From Myxococcota bacterium (GTDB taxonomy: Bacteria > Myxococcota_A > UBA796 > UBA9615 > JAKLKC01): DNA of 64,000 bases. The notes under the pieces were generated by a model, which had not been told where the DNA came from, did not search any database, and saw nothing but the letters and a program-made list of their open reading frames with translations. Below, one piece after another: positions 28,425-37,011 of the stretch (positions are counted from its first letter, which is position 1; every line of letters starts with the position of its first letter). The stretch is taken from positions 104,467 through 168,466 of the forward strand of contig JAKLKC010000007.1 in assembly GCA_023150875.1 (NCBI GenBank). Direction: 5' to 3'. The position numbers and the translations under genes were made by a program.

Positions 28425-29869
28425 GCCGGGCGCTCGGGGGCTGGGCGTCCTTCCGCCGGCTAGAACCGCTGGGGCGCGTCACGGGGTGGGGCAGGAGGGC
28501 AAACTCGGCGATCCGCGAGTTCACCGTCCCGGTCACCGACGCCGACGTGCCCATGCTCCGGGACTCCCTCTGGCGGGCCGCCCGCAGCCTGTGCGTGTTC
28601 CTGGCGGTGATGCGCCCCCTGTGCACCGCCGCGGACTTCGCCACCCAGGAGCTCCTGGGCTGGAACACCCTCGTCCACAACCTGGCGTTCGGCGCGGGAG
28701 AGTGGGCGGGCCTGTGGGTCCTCCGGGCCGGCTGGGGGCGCCGCCACCCCGAGTGGGTCCTCTTCGGCGTCTCGTTCGCGCTCACCGTCGACATCGCCGT
28801 CGTCGGGTGGTCCACCGAGACCGGCGCCCATCCCCTCCAACCGCTGATCCCCGCGATCCTGGTGGTGGTCTCCAACTTCGTCCCGTGGAGGCCGAAATGG
28901 AGCCTCCTGCTCGGCACCTCGATCATCTCCGTCACCGTCCCCCTCGTGGCTCGCTTCTCGTCGCTCCCGACCGAGCAGGCGCTCGTCCTCGTCCAGATGA
29001 CGGTGACGCTCACCGTCACCGCCGCCGTGACCAGCCAGGCCCACCGGAGGCTGTGGCGGCGCCTGGAGCAGGCGCGCACCCGGCTCACCGCCCTGGACCG
29101 GATGGCGAGCGTGGGCTGGATGACCGCGGGCCTCGCCCACGAGCTGAAGACACCCATCAGCGCGACCCAAAACGACCTCGCGGTGGCCCACGGACTGGTG
29201 GAGGAGTTGGGGCGCAGCGTCGGCCACCCCCAGGTGACCGAGGCCGATCTCCGGGAGATCGTCGCGGAGCTGGGCGCGGCCCTGGGCGGGGCCCGCCACG
29301 GGGCCGAGAGGACCGCCTCCTTCGTCCGCATGGTGCGGGAGCACACGCAAGGGCTGAACGACGCCGGGCGCACCGGCTTCTCGGTGGCCGAGAGGGTCCG
29401 GGGAGTCATGGCGCTGCTGGACCACCGCGTGAGGAAGTCCGGCGTGGTCGTGGACACGGCGGCGGTCGACGAGGGCGCCTCGCTGAGGGGCGTCCCCCGG
29501 AAGTTCGACCAGATCCTGCTGAACCTCCTCGGCAACGCCCTGGACTCGTGCGCCGGCGGGGCGGGGACGTCGATCCGCCTCTCGGCCCGGGATGAAGGAC
29601 GGGGCGTGCGGGTCACCGTCGAGGACGACGGCCCGGGCGTCCCCCCGGGACTCCGGGAACGGATCTTCCAGCCCCTGTTCACCACCCGGGCCGACGGACA
29701 GGGCACGGGGATCGGCCTGACCATCAGCCGCGACCTGGCGGAGGGGGACTTCGGCGGATCCCTGGTGCTCGCGGAGAGCGCCACGGGCGCCCGCTTCGAG
29801 CTGTGGTGCCCCCATGGCACCGCCACTTCTCCGGAGATGCCGGTGTGGGTGCCCGGCCGAGCCGCATGA
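28421..29869 (+). CDS. membrane histidine kinase, partner of the GGDEF regulator
   Basis: 482 residues from a GTG overlapping the regulator stop. An N-terminal membrane domain of about five segments (LFGVSFALTVDIAVVGW, LQPLIPAILVVVSNFV, LLLGTSIISVTVPLVA, VLVQMTVTLTVTAAV) has no periplasmic sensor. The H-box is ASVGWMTAGLAHELKTPISATQND; the ATPase has QILLNLLGNALDSC (N), VEDDGPGVPPGLRERIFQPLFTT (G1/F) and GQGTGIGLTISRDLAEGDFGG (G2). It should phosphorylate the coupled receiver-GGDEF protein. The long track ORF from 27140 is an artefact that reads through the regulator gene in another frame. Confidence 0.92.
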   Translation: MSRALGGWASFRRLEPLGRVTGWGRRANSAIREFTVPVTDADVPMLRDSLWRAARSLCVFLAVMRPLCTAADFATQELLGWNTLVHNLAFGAGEWAGLWVLRAGWGRRHPEWVLFGVSFALTVDIAVVGWSTETGAHPLQPLIPAILVVVSNFVPWRPKWSLLLGTSIISVTVPLVARFSSLPTEQALVLVQMTVTLTVTAAVTSQAHRRLWRRLEQARTRLTALDRMASVGWMTAGLAHELKTPISATQNDLAVAHGLVEELGRSVGHPQVTEADLREIVAELGAALGGARHGAERTASFVRMVREHTQGLNDAGRTGFSVAERVRGVMALLDHRVRKSGVVVDTAAVDEGASLRGVPRKFDQILLNLLGNALDSCAGGAGTSIRLSARDEGRGVRVTVEDDGPGVPPGLRERIFQPLFTTRADGQGTGIGLTISRDLAEGDFGGSLVLAESATGARFELWCPHGTATSPEMPVWVPGRAA

Positions 29870-29948
29870 GGGATCCCCCGCGCGTCCCCGCCCGCGTGAC
29901 GTCGAAGCCGGAGGCCGAAATGTGAGAAGATGGGGGCGGGTCACCGTC

Positions 29949-29974
29949 GGCCTCCCGCCCCCCGGGGGGAGGCC
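29949..29974 (+). terminator. hairpin after the histidine kinase gene
   Basis: GGCCTCCC and GGGAGGCC form a perfect 8-bp stem around a GC-rich 10-base loop, 80 bases after the kinase stop and upstream of the MBOAT gene. A likely terminator; the MBOAT/SGNH pair would then have its own promoter, which I could not identify in the remaining 38 bases. Confidence 0.5.
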
Positions 29975-30012
29975 CCCCGGCATCCTCCCGCCCCGCGGGA
30001 GCGGCGCCCGCG

Positions 30013-31440
30013 ATGACCTTCGACTCCTACGCCTACCTGGTCCTGCTCGCCCTCACGGTGGCCCTGTTCCACGGGCTGCCGGGGCGGGCGCGGGCGCCCC
30101 TGCTCCTGCTGGCGAGCATCACGTTCTACGCCTGGTGGAACCCGCCCTACGTCCTGCTGCTGGTGGGGATCGCCCTGTTGGACTACGTGGCGGCGCGGCG
30201 GATCGCCGCCACCGACGTCCCCAGGACGCGGCGGACCTGGCTGGCCCTCAGCGTGGTCGGCAACCTGGGGATCCTGGGCTTCTTCAAGTACGCGGACTTC
30301 GTGCTCCAGAACCTGAGGTGGGCCCTCCCCGCCGGGGACGCCCTCCCCGCGTCCCTGTCGATCCTCCTGCCCATCGGGATCTCGTTCCACACCTTCCAGG
30401 CGATGAGCTACACCGTCGACGTGTACCGCCGCGAGGCCGAGCCCGCGCCGACGTTCGCCCGCTTCTTCCTGTACGTCATGTTCTTCCCCCAGCTCGTGGC
30501 GGGCCCCATCGAGAGGGCCCGCCGACTGCTCCCCCAGATCCTCGGCGTGGAGCGCCTGGGCATGCCCCGCGGCGCTTGGGCCACCGGGACCCTGCTGGTG
30601 CTGTGGGGCCTCTTCCAGAAGTGCGCCCTCGCCGACAACCTGGCCCCCGTCGCCGACGCGGTGTTCGCCGAACCGAAGGCGTTCGGTGGCGGCGCCCTGG
30701 CCCTCGGGGTGGTGGCCTTCGCCTTCCAGATCTACTTCGACTTCTCCGGCTACTGCGACGTCGCCCGGGGCTCGGCGCGCCTCCTGGGGATCGACCTGGT
30801 CCTGAACTTCCGCCGGCCCTACCTCGCCACCAGCCCTACGGACTTCTGGCGGAGGTGGCACGTCTCGCTGTCGGAGTGGTTCCGGGACTACGTGTACGTC
30901 CCCCTCGGGGGGAACCGGAGGGGGAGGGCCCGCGCCGCCCTGAACGTGCTGGTGGTGATGGGCCTCGCGGGGCTGTGGCACGGCGCCGCCTGGACCTTCG
31001 TGGCCTGGGGCCTCTACCACGGCGCGCTGATCGTCCTGCATCGGCTCGTCGGCCCCTGGCTGCCCGCGGCGCCCGCCGGTTGGCCCGCCGCCCTGCACCG
31101 GGGGATCCGGGTGGCGACGACCTTCGTGCTGGTGTGCGGCGGCTGGGTGCTGTTCCGGGCGGAGCGCTTCGCCGACGCCATGACGATCTACCGGGGGATC
31201 GGCGGGGGCGCCCTGGCGGCCCTGTCCTCCCTGGATCCGGCGACCTGGGCGAGGGGGGGAGCGGGGCTCGCGGCCGCCGCGGCGCTCCTGGCCCTGGCGC
31301 GGATCGAGGAGGCCCGGGGGTTGGCCCCGAGGCTGGTGTCCACGGCGCCCGGCTACTGGGCGGTGGGGACCTGCTGCGCGGTCGGGATCGCGGCGCTGGC
31401 CCCCGCCGCCGGACCGAGCTTCATCTACTTCCAATTCTGA
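30013..31440 (+). CDS. MBOAT-family O-acyltransferase (AlgI-like)
   Basis: 475 residues with about ten membrane segments, from MTFDSYAYLVLLALTVALFHGLPGRAR. Hallmarks of the AlgI/DltB/PatA branch: LLLASITFYAWWNPPYVLLL, GILGFFKYADF, PIGISFHTFQAMSYTVDVYR, FFPQLVAGPIERA, QIYFDFSGYCDVARGSARLLGI, NFRRPYLATSPTDFWRRWHVSLSEWFRDYVYVPLGG. The catalytic His is His323 in AGLWHGAAWTF. Such proteins pass acyl groups across the membrane to a periplasmic SGNH partner that modifies a glycan. The partner is encoded 6 bases downstream. Confidence 0.93.
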   Translation: MTFDSYAYLVLLALTVALFHGLPGRARAPLLLLASITFYAWWNPPYVLLLVGIALLDYVAARRIAATDVPRTRRTWLALSVVGNLGILGFFKYADFVLQNLRWALPAGDALPASLSILLPIGISFHTFQAMSYTVDVYRREAEPAPTFARFFLYVMFFPQLVAGPIERARRLLPQILGVERLGMPRGAWATGTLLVLWGLFQKCALADNLAPVADAVFAEPKAFGGGALALGVVAFAFQIYFDFSGYCDVARGSARLLGIDLVLNFRRPYLATSPTDFWRRWHVSLSEWFRDYVYVPLGGNRRGRARAALNVLVVMGLAGLWHGAAWTFVAWGLYHGALIVLHRLVGPWLPAAPAGWPAALHRGIRVATTFVLVCGGWVLFRAERFADAMTIYRGIGGGALAALSSLDPATWARGGAGLAAAAALLALARIEEARGLAPRLVSTAPGYWAVGTCCAVGIAALAPAAGPSFIYFQF

Positions 31441-31446
31441 GCGGCG

Positions 31447-34400
31447 ATGCGTGCATTGACCCACCCGCCCCCCGCCGAACACCGCGACCCGGACCCGCCG
31501 GCCGATCTGCCCCTGGCGGGGAGGCGGGCCCTCGGCGGGCTGGCGGTGGCGGTGCTGGTGGCGGCCTGGGCGTGCGCCCTCCTCTGGCCCGCCGGCCCCG
31601 CCGCCCCGGGGGACGGGCCGGCCTCCTGGCTGGAGGTGGACGCCGTCCTGGACGCGGCGGCGGAGGACCCCGCGGGGCGCAGCGTCCTCCTGCTGGGGGA
31701 CTCGGTCCTGGCGGGGACCGTCTCCCGGGACCGGGGCGTGCCCGGCTGGGAGGGGCAGACCGTCCCCGCGCTGCTGGACTCCCTCTCCGCCGCTGGGCCG
31801 GCGGTGGGGTTCCACGACCTCTCCATGCCCGCCCTGCTCCCGGGGGACGTCCACCGCCTGGTGGAGCGCCTGGACCAGCGGGACCCCGCGGGCAGGGTGG
31901 AGCTGGTGGTGGAGCTGAGCCCGCGCTATTTCTCTCGTGTTTACGCTAATATAGCGGATTCGGTCTCCCGCCCGTTCCTCTCGGACCCTCCCCCCGGGTG
32001 GGCCTCTCGGGGGCTCCTGGGGGGCGTCCGCCGGCTGGGCTCCCTCTTCGCCGAGCGGCGGGGAGGGTTCGGCGGGGTCCACCGGCGGATCTCCTCACGG
32101 GTCGCGGCGGCCTGGAAGGGGCCGGGGGCGGCGGGCAGCGGGGGGGAGGCGGAGCCCGACCTGGCGCTGCTGCGGCTGCGGGTCCGCCCCCACTTCCTGG
32201 ACCTGGACCTGGGCGACGGGAACCCCCAGGTGCGGGCGCTGGACGCCGCCGTGGAGCGGATCCGGACGCGGGGGCGGCGGGCCCTCTTCTTCGTCACCCC
32301 CCTGAACGAGTCCTTCCTGGCCGAGCCCGAGGAGAGGCCGGACCTGTACGCCTCCGCCGTCCGCATCGCGGCGCGGGTCCCGGACTCCGAGACCGTCCGG
32401 GTCGTCCACCTGGACGGGCCGGCCTTCGGCGAGGACCGCTTCCTGGACCACTGCCACCTCACCCCCGACGGCAACCGGGTCCTCGCCGGCCAGCTCCTGG
32501 AGGCGCTGGGGATCCCCTCCCGGGCGGCCCTGGCCGAAGCCGACCGCGCCTTCCCCGCGGATCCAGACGACGGATACGTGGTGGGGGGGATCTCCCTCGG
32601 CCACCAGGACGGCCTCGCCACCCAGGTCCTCTTCCGGGGGGCGGAGGACGCGGTGGTGCTGCCGGGCGGGGACCTGATCGTGGCCGACAGCGGCAACCAC
32701 GTCCTGCGCCGGATCCGTCCCCTGAGGAGGACCGCGGAGACCTGGGTGGGGGTGCCGGGGGAGGCGGGCGGACGCGACGGCCCCGGGGGAGGGGCGCGGT
32801 TCCACACCCCCTCCCGGGTGGCCTCCGACGGCCGCGGCGGCGTCTACGTGATCGACCGGGGTGCCGACGTGCTCCGCCACGTCTCCTCCGAGGGCACGGT
32901 CCGGCACGTCCCCCCCTACGACCGCCCCCGCCCGGGGGAGAGGGACCTGGTGGACGTGGCGGCGGCGGGTGGGACGGCCTTCGTCATCGACGCCAGGAGG
33001 CGGGAGGTAGTGGCCCTCCCCGGCGACGGAGGACCTCTCCGACCGGTGGCGACCTGGGCGGACCTGGAGCTGGTGTCCCTGGACGTCGCCGAGGACGGCT
33101 TCCTGTGGCTCGCCGCCCGCAACGACGGCCTCCATCGCCTCGATCCCCGGGCGACGGCGGGCGCCGGGGTGCCCGCCCTGGGCCCGGGCAGCCGGGTCGC
33201 CGCCGCGAGGCCCGACGCCCCCGCGCCGTGGCCGGCCGCCCTGGAGGGCATTCCCCTGGAAGAGCTGCCCCTCGTGGACCCCCTGCAGGTGGTCGCCGCG
33301 GGCGGGGAAGGGCGGATCCTGGTGCGGGACCACGCCGGCCCCATCCCCCGGCTCTGGGAGGTCCGGCCGGGTACCGGAACGGCGAGGTTGCTGGATCCCC
33401 CGGGGGCCGGTGGCCGGTCCCTGGACGGCGGCGTCCCCCTCCACCGGGACGCCGTGGCGGCGGCGGATCCGGGCAACGATGACCTCTACTGGACCGCCTC
33501 GACGCGCTCGTACGTGACCCGCTGGAGCGCCCGCCTCCAGTCCCGGAGCTGGCGGGTGGACGCCGACCCCGGCCCCGCGGCGCTGGAGGGGCGGCGGGGC
33601 GCCTTCCGTTTGGCCGTGACGGGCACGTCGATGGCGCAGATCGTGGCGGGCTCCCCCCACCAGTCCGCCCGGCGTGGACTCGCGTATCGCCTCGAACGGG
33701 CGCTCGGGGCCGCGTCCCTCCTCCAGGGGGCCGATGTGGAGGTCCTGGACCTCAGCCGGGGCGGGCAGTCCCTCGTCGACGCCCTGGCGCGCCTGGCCTC
33801 GCTGCCCCGGGGAAGCGTGGACATGGCGGTCTTCACCCTGGACCACCGGGTCCTGAGGGACCTCGCGGCGGTGGACCGGAGGACCCGCTGGGACGACGAC
33901 GGCCTGCCCCTCCTGTCCCTGGGGGGCGCCCCGATCCCACTCCCACCCCCCGCCGGCGCCGAGGGGGAGGTGGGGGACGCCCGGGAAGCCCTGCTCCGCG
34001 TCGCCCGGGGGATCCGGACCTGGTCCGACCGGGAGGGGGTGGAGGTGGTGGTAGCGGACCTCCGCGCCCTGGACACCGAGGACCCCTTCGGGCTCGACGC
34101 CGAGCGTCCCGGAGAGGCGGCCTTCGAGGAGGTGCGCCGGGAGATCCGCGCCGTGGGGATCCCCGTGATCGAACTGGGGGAGGACGTCGCGCCCCGGCTG
34201 CCCGGGGCGCACCCCATCCACGGGAGCGGCACCCACTACCTGAACGACCGGGGCATGGACCTGCTCGCTCGCCTGCTGGGCGCGCGACTGGAGGGCCGGA
34301 TCGCGGCCCACCGCGGGCGCCCCCGGGGCGAGGCGGCGGCCCGGAAGGAGGGAGGGGCCGTGGCGGACCGCCCTCCCCGGGACCTCCCCGGCCCGGTGAC

Positions 34401-34806
34401 GGAGATGTGGGGGATCCCCGACGCCCGGGTCTCGGTGTACCGCGAGGGGGCCGACCTGGGCCTGATGGTGGACCTCACCGGTTGGGACCGTGGGACGGTG
34501 AGGGGCCCCGATCCCGTCCCGGACTCGTGGGCCCGCGCCCTGTTCGCCGCGGCGCGCCACGCCCCCCGCGCCGAGCCCGGCCAGGGGATCGTCGTGGCCT
34601 TCGTCACCTTCCCCACCCGCAACGAGTACGGTGACGCCGAGCGCCAGGGCGTCCGTGCCCTGGCCCGGTACCGGATCGACGCCGCCCACGTCGCCACGGT
34701 GGCGGCAGGCGCCGACTCACTCCTGGCCTCCCCCCGACCGGTCCGGCCCCCTTGGCTTCGGGACGACGGCGGAGGCGAGGGGGGGAAGGCCGAAGCCGGC
34801 CGGTGA
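31447..34806 (+). CDS. SGNH-NHL propeller-SGNH fusion protein, MBOAT partner
   Basis: 1,119 residues. One N-terminal membrane segment (LGGLAVAVLVAAWACALLW) anchors a large extracytoplasmic part. Domain 1 (about 78-345) is SGNH-like: SVLLLGDSVLAG (Ser86) and FLDHCHLTPDGN (Asp334/His337). Residues about 375-680 look like an NHL propeller (GGDLIVADSGNHVLRRIRPL, GGGARFHTPSRVASDGRGGVYVIDRG). Domain 2 (about 720-940) repeats the SGNH pattern as VTGTSMAQIVAG (Ser728) and GSGTHYLNDRG (His930), but lacks the DxxH Asp. A 150-residue C-terminal part follows. Six bases after the MBOAT stop, so probably one operon. Likely O-acylates a surface glycan; target unknown. Confidence 0.78.
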   Translation: MRALTHPPPAEHRDPDPPADLPLAGRRALGGLAVAVLVAAWACALLWPAGPAAPGDGPASWLEVDAVLDAAAEDPAGRSVLLLGDSVLAGTVSRDRGVPGWEGQTVPALLDSLSAAGPAVGFHDLSMPALLPGDVHRLVERLDQRDPAGRVELVVELSPRYFSRVYANIADSVSRPFLSDPPPGWASRGLLGGVRRLGSLFAERRGGFGGVHRRISSRVAAAWKGPGAAGSGGEAEPDLALLRLRVRPHFLDLDLGDGNPQVRALDAAVERIRTRGRRALFFVTPLNESFLAEPEERPDLYASAVRIAARVPDSETVRVVHLDGPAFGEDRFLDHCHLTPDGNRVLAGQLLEALGIPSRAALAEADRAFPADPDDGYVVGGISLGHQDGLATQVLFRGAEDAVVLPGGDLIVADSGNHVLRRIRPLRRTAETWVGVPGEAGGRDGPGGGARFHTPSRVASDGRGGVYVIDRGADVLRHVSSEGTVRHVPPYDRPRPGERDLVDVAAAGGTAFVIDARRREVVALPGDGGPLRPVATWADLELVSLDVAEDGFLWLAARNDGLHRLDPRATAGAGVPALGPGSRVAAARPDAPAPWPAALEGIPLEELPLVDPLQVVAAGGEGRILVRDHAGPIPRLWEVRPGTGTARLLDPPGAGGRSLDGGVPLHRDAVAAADPGNDDLYWTASTRSYVTRWSARLQSRSWRVDADPGPAALEGRRGAFRLAVTGTSMAQIVAGSPHQSARRGLAYRLERALGAASLLQGADVEVLDLSRGGQSLVDALARLASLPRGSVDMAVFTLDHRVLRDLAAVDRRTRWDDDGLPLLSLGGAPIPLPPPAGAEGEVGDAREALLRVARGIRTWSDREGVEVVVADLRALDTEDPFGLDAERPGEAAFEEVRREIRAVGIPVIELGEDVAPRLPGAHPIHGSGTHYLNDRGMDLLARLLGARLEGRIAAHRGRPRGEAAARKEGGAVADRPPRDLPGPVTEMWGIPDARVSVYREGADLGLMVDLTGWDRGTVRGPDPVPDSWARALFAAARHAPRAEPGQGIVVAFVTFPTRNEYGDAERQGVRALARYRIDAAHVATVAAGADSLLASPRPVRPPWLRDDGGGEGGKAEAGR

Positions 34807-34817
34807 GGGGCGGCGGG

Positions 34818-35468
34818 TCAGACCCGGGTGGGGGCCCAGCGGGCCACCCGCAGGAACGAGGCGTCGAGGTACTCCCGCTCGATGACCGAGGCCATCTCCT
34901 CGGCGTCGCGGAAGCGGTCGTAGTCGACCCGGATCACCGGCACGGTGCGGGAGATGTCGGCGATGAAGCCCTCGTACTCCCGGTAGAGGGCGGACAGGTA
35001 CTCCAGCGTGATGCCGCCCTCCACCTCGCGCTGGCGCAGGCGGATCCGCTCCATGGAGCGCTCGGGCTTCACGTCCAGGTACACGATCACCCCCGGGCGG
35101 CACATGAAGTTGCTCATGTGGCGGAAGAGCGAGAGGTAGGTGTGGTAGTCCCGCTCCTCCATCAGCCCCAGGTCCACCAGCATCTTGGCGAAGACGGCGT
35201 CCTCGTAGATGGTACGGTCCTGCACGCCGCCGCCGCCCCGCCAGATGATCTCCTGGTGCTGCTGGAAGCGGCGGTTGAGCAGGTAGATCTGGGTGGCGAA
35301 GGAGTAGCGCGCGGTGTCGCGGTAGAAGTCGGCGAGGTACTCGTTGTCGGTGACCGGCTCGAAGTACACGGGCAGGCCCAGGTGCTTGCCCAGGGCCGCC
35401 GCCAGCGTGCTCTTCCCCGCGCCGATCATCCCCGCGATGCCGATGAACAGGTCCTGGAGTCGTTCCAT
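34818..35468 (-). CDS. deoxynucleoside kinase
   Basis: 216 residues from the ATG at 35468, with GGGGAG upstream. P-loop FIGIAGMIGAGKSTLAAAL; substrate-site block VYFEPVTDNEYLADFY; DRTIYEDAVFAKML (the D/ERS motif region); and the LID arginines RIRLRQREVEGGI. This is the Dck/Dgk-type deoxynucleoside kinase family found in bacteria such as Bacillus and Mycoplasma; it phosphorylates deoxynucleosides for salvage. Base specificity cannot be told. Convergent with the SGNH fusion gene, 11 bases apart. Confidence 0.9.
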   Translation of the reverse strand: MERLQDLFIGIAGMIGAGKSTLAAALGKHLGLPVYFEPVTDNEYLADFYRDTARYSFATQIYLLNRRFQQHQEIIWRGGGGVQDRTIYEDAVFAKMLVDLGLMEERDYHTYLSLFRHMSNFMCRPGVIVYLDVKPERSMERIRLRQREVEGGITLEYLSALYREYEGFIADISRTVPVIRVDYDRFRDAEEMASVIEREYLDASFLRVARWAPTRV

Positions 35469-35569
35469 GGCGCGCTCCCCGGGGCGGCGCAGCGCGGCCG
35501 CCGCGCCCCGTTCTACCACCCCCGCGCGGGGGCGGTCATCCGGGGCGACGCCGCGGCGGGGCGGAAGGA

Positions 35570-35926
35570 TCAGACCTGCTTCGCCATCCTCTCGTCCCGG
35601 CCGTGGACCTCCGCCGGCGGGTGGGTGGCCTCGACGGCGGTGAAGGGCTCCAGGACCACGTACCGGTGGAGGGAGCCCTTGGGGACGACCCAGGAGTCCC
35701 CGGGCTGGAGCAGGACCTTCTGCCCCTCGATGTGCAGCTCGGCCCGCCCGTCCACGACGTAGCCCACGGTCTCGTAGTCCCGCGTCGTCTCGGGCTTGGA
35801 CTCCCCGGGGGGCTCCGACTGCCACAGGCGCATCGACATCGACACGCCCGATGCCAGGTACTTCTGGCCCATCCGCCCCTTGGGGGCCCGGTGGGCGGTG
35901 ACCTTGGTCACGCTGGTGTCACCCAT
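35570..35926 (-). CDS. small cupin-domain protein
   Basis: 118 residues, start at 35926 with GGGAGGA upstream. Cupin fold pattern: YETVGYVVDGRAELHIEGQKVLLQPGDSWVVPKGSLHRYVV, a single double-stranded beta-helix. The first metal motif is weak (no HxH seen), and the second keeps GSLHRY. Mid-protein SMSMRLWQSEPPGESKPETTRDYETVGYV looks like a small-ligand pocket. The function is unknown. It lies between the M50 protease and deoxynucleoside kinase genes, all on the minus strand. Confidence 0.8.
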   Translation of the reverse strand: MGDTSVTKVTAHRAPKGRMGQKYLASGVSMSMRLWQSEPPGESKPETTRDYETVGYVVDGRAELHIEGQKVLLQPGDSWVVPKGSLHRYVVLEPFTAVEATHPPAEVHGRDERMAKQV

Positions 35927-35986
35927 GACGTCCTCCCGTCGCCGAGGGGACGCGGTGGGTGCAAGGCGCCGGCCGCGGGGCGGGGA

Positions 35987-36934
35987 TCAGGGGCGCGCCG
36001 AGGCGCCCACCGAGGGCAGGGCCTCCCGCGCGTCCTCCAGGGCGGCGTGGGTCCACACCGTGGCCGCGCCCAGCGCCGCGATCATCCCGAAGTAGAGGCC
36101 GGCGACGGCGAGGCGGCGGGGGAGCGGGGTGTCGTAGTAGGCCCGGAGCTGCTCCCGGGGGGTGTTCCACTCCCGGACCAGGCCCATGCCGGCGAAGAGG
36201 ACGATCAGCAGCATCACCGGGCTGTGGAGCAGGAAGAGGGCGGGCACCAGGAGCGCCACCCCGCCGAGGCGCATCCAGCGGCCGATGGCCGCCACCGTCC
36301 GCCCGCCGTCCAGGGGGTGGACCGGCAGCAGGTTGAACAGGTTCAGGGTGAAGCCGGTGAAGGCCAGGGCCAGCCACAGGTCCGAGCCCGTGCCCCACCA
36401 GAGGCCGAGGCAGGCCAGCGCCCCCAGGGAGCCGGCGATGGGGCCGGCGATCCCCACCTCGGCCTCGGTGAAGGCGTCGGGGGGGTTCCGCTTCATGGCG
36501 ATGAACGCGCCCAGCAGGGGCAGGAAGACCGGCGCCCCCGAGGCGAGGCCGCGGCGCTTCAGCACCAGGGCGTGGCCCATCTCGTGGACGAAGATCAGCC
36601 CCACCAGCCCCGCGGCGAAGACCCAGCCGAACAGGAGCGCGTACACCCACACGCTGGCCGCCATCGAGGCGAAGGTGAGCCCGAACTTCGAGAACTTCAG
36701 CAGCTTCAAGGGGATCAGCAGGAACTTGCCGAACTTGAGCAGCAGAAGGGCGGCGGCCCCGAGCCCGCCGAGGAGGCTCCGACCCGACGGGCCGGGGAAG
36801 GCCCGGGGGCCGGTGGGCTCGGTGGCGCGCCCTCCCCCCCGTCCGGGCTCGGAAGGAGGGTGGAGGTCCCCGGGCGGCCAGGGCCGCGGATCGGGACCAC
36901 CCGGGTGGATGGGAGCGAAGGGGTCGCGTTGCAT
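35987..36934 (-). CDS. site-2-protease-like M50 membrane metalloprotease
   Basis: 315 residues from the ATG at 36934. A Pro-rich cytoplasmic N-terminus (PFAPIHPGGPDPRPWPPGD) precedes several membrane segments. The zinc site is VGLIFVHEMGHALVLKRRGL and the third ligand lies in FNLLPVHPLDGGRTVAAIGRW, the classic M50B pair. Homologues are intramembrane proteases, often acting on anti-sigma or signalling proteins, but many stand-alone members have no known substrate. Followed by a cupin gene and preceded by the Ser/Thr kinase (77-base gap). Confidence 0.88.
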   Translation of the reverse strand: MQRDPFAPIHPGGPDPRPWPPGDLHPPSEPGRGGGRATEPTGPRAFPGPSGRSLLGGLGAAALLLLKFGKFLLIPLKLLKFSKFGLTFASMAASVWVYALLFGWVFAAGLVGLIFVHEMGHALVLKRRGLASGAPVFLPLLGAFIAMKRNPPDAFTEAEVGIAGPIAGSLGALACLGLWWGTGSDLWLALAFTGFTLNLFNLLPVHPLDGGRTVAAIGRWMRLGGVALLVPALFLLHSPVMLLIVLFAGMGLVREWNTPREQLRAYYDTPLPRRLAVAGLYFGMIAALGAATVWTHAALEDAREALPSVGASARP

Positions 36935-37011
36935 GGATCGCCACCATGGGCACGGAAGAGGCGGGCGGCAAGCGGGAAGGACTCGCCCCGCCGCCCGGTC
37001 GCGTCGGCCTG

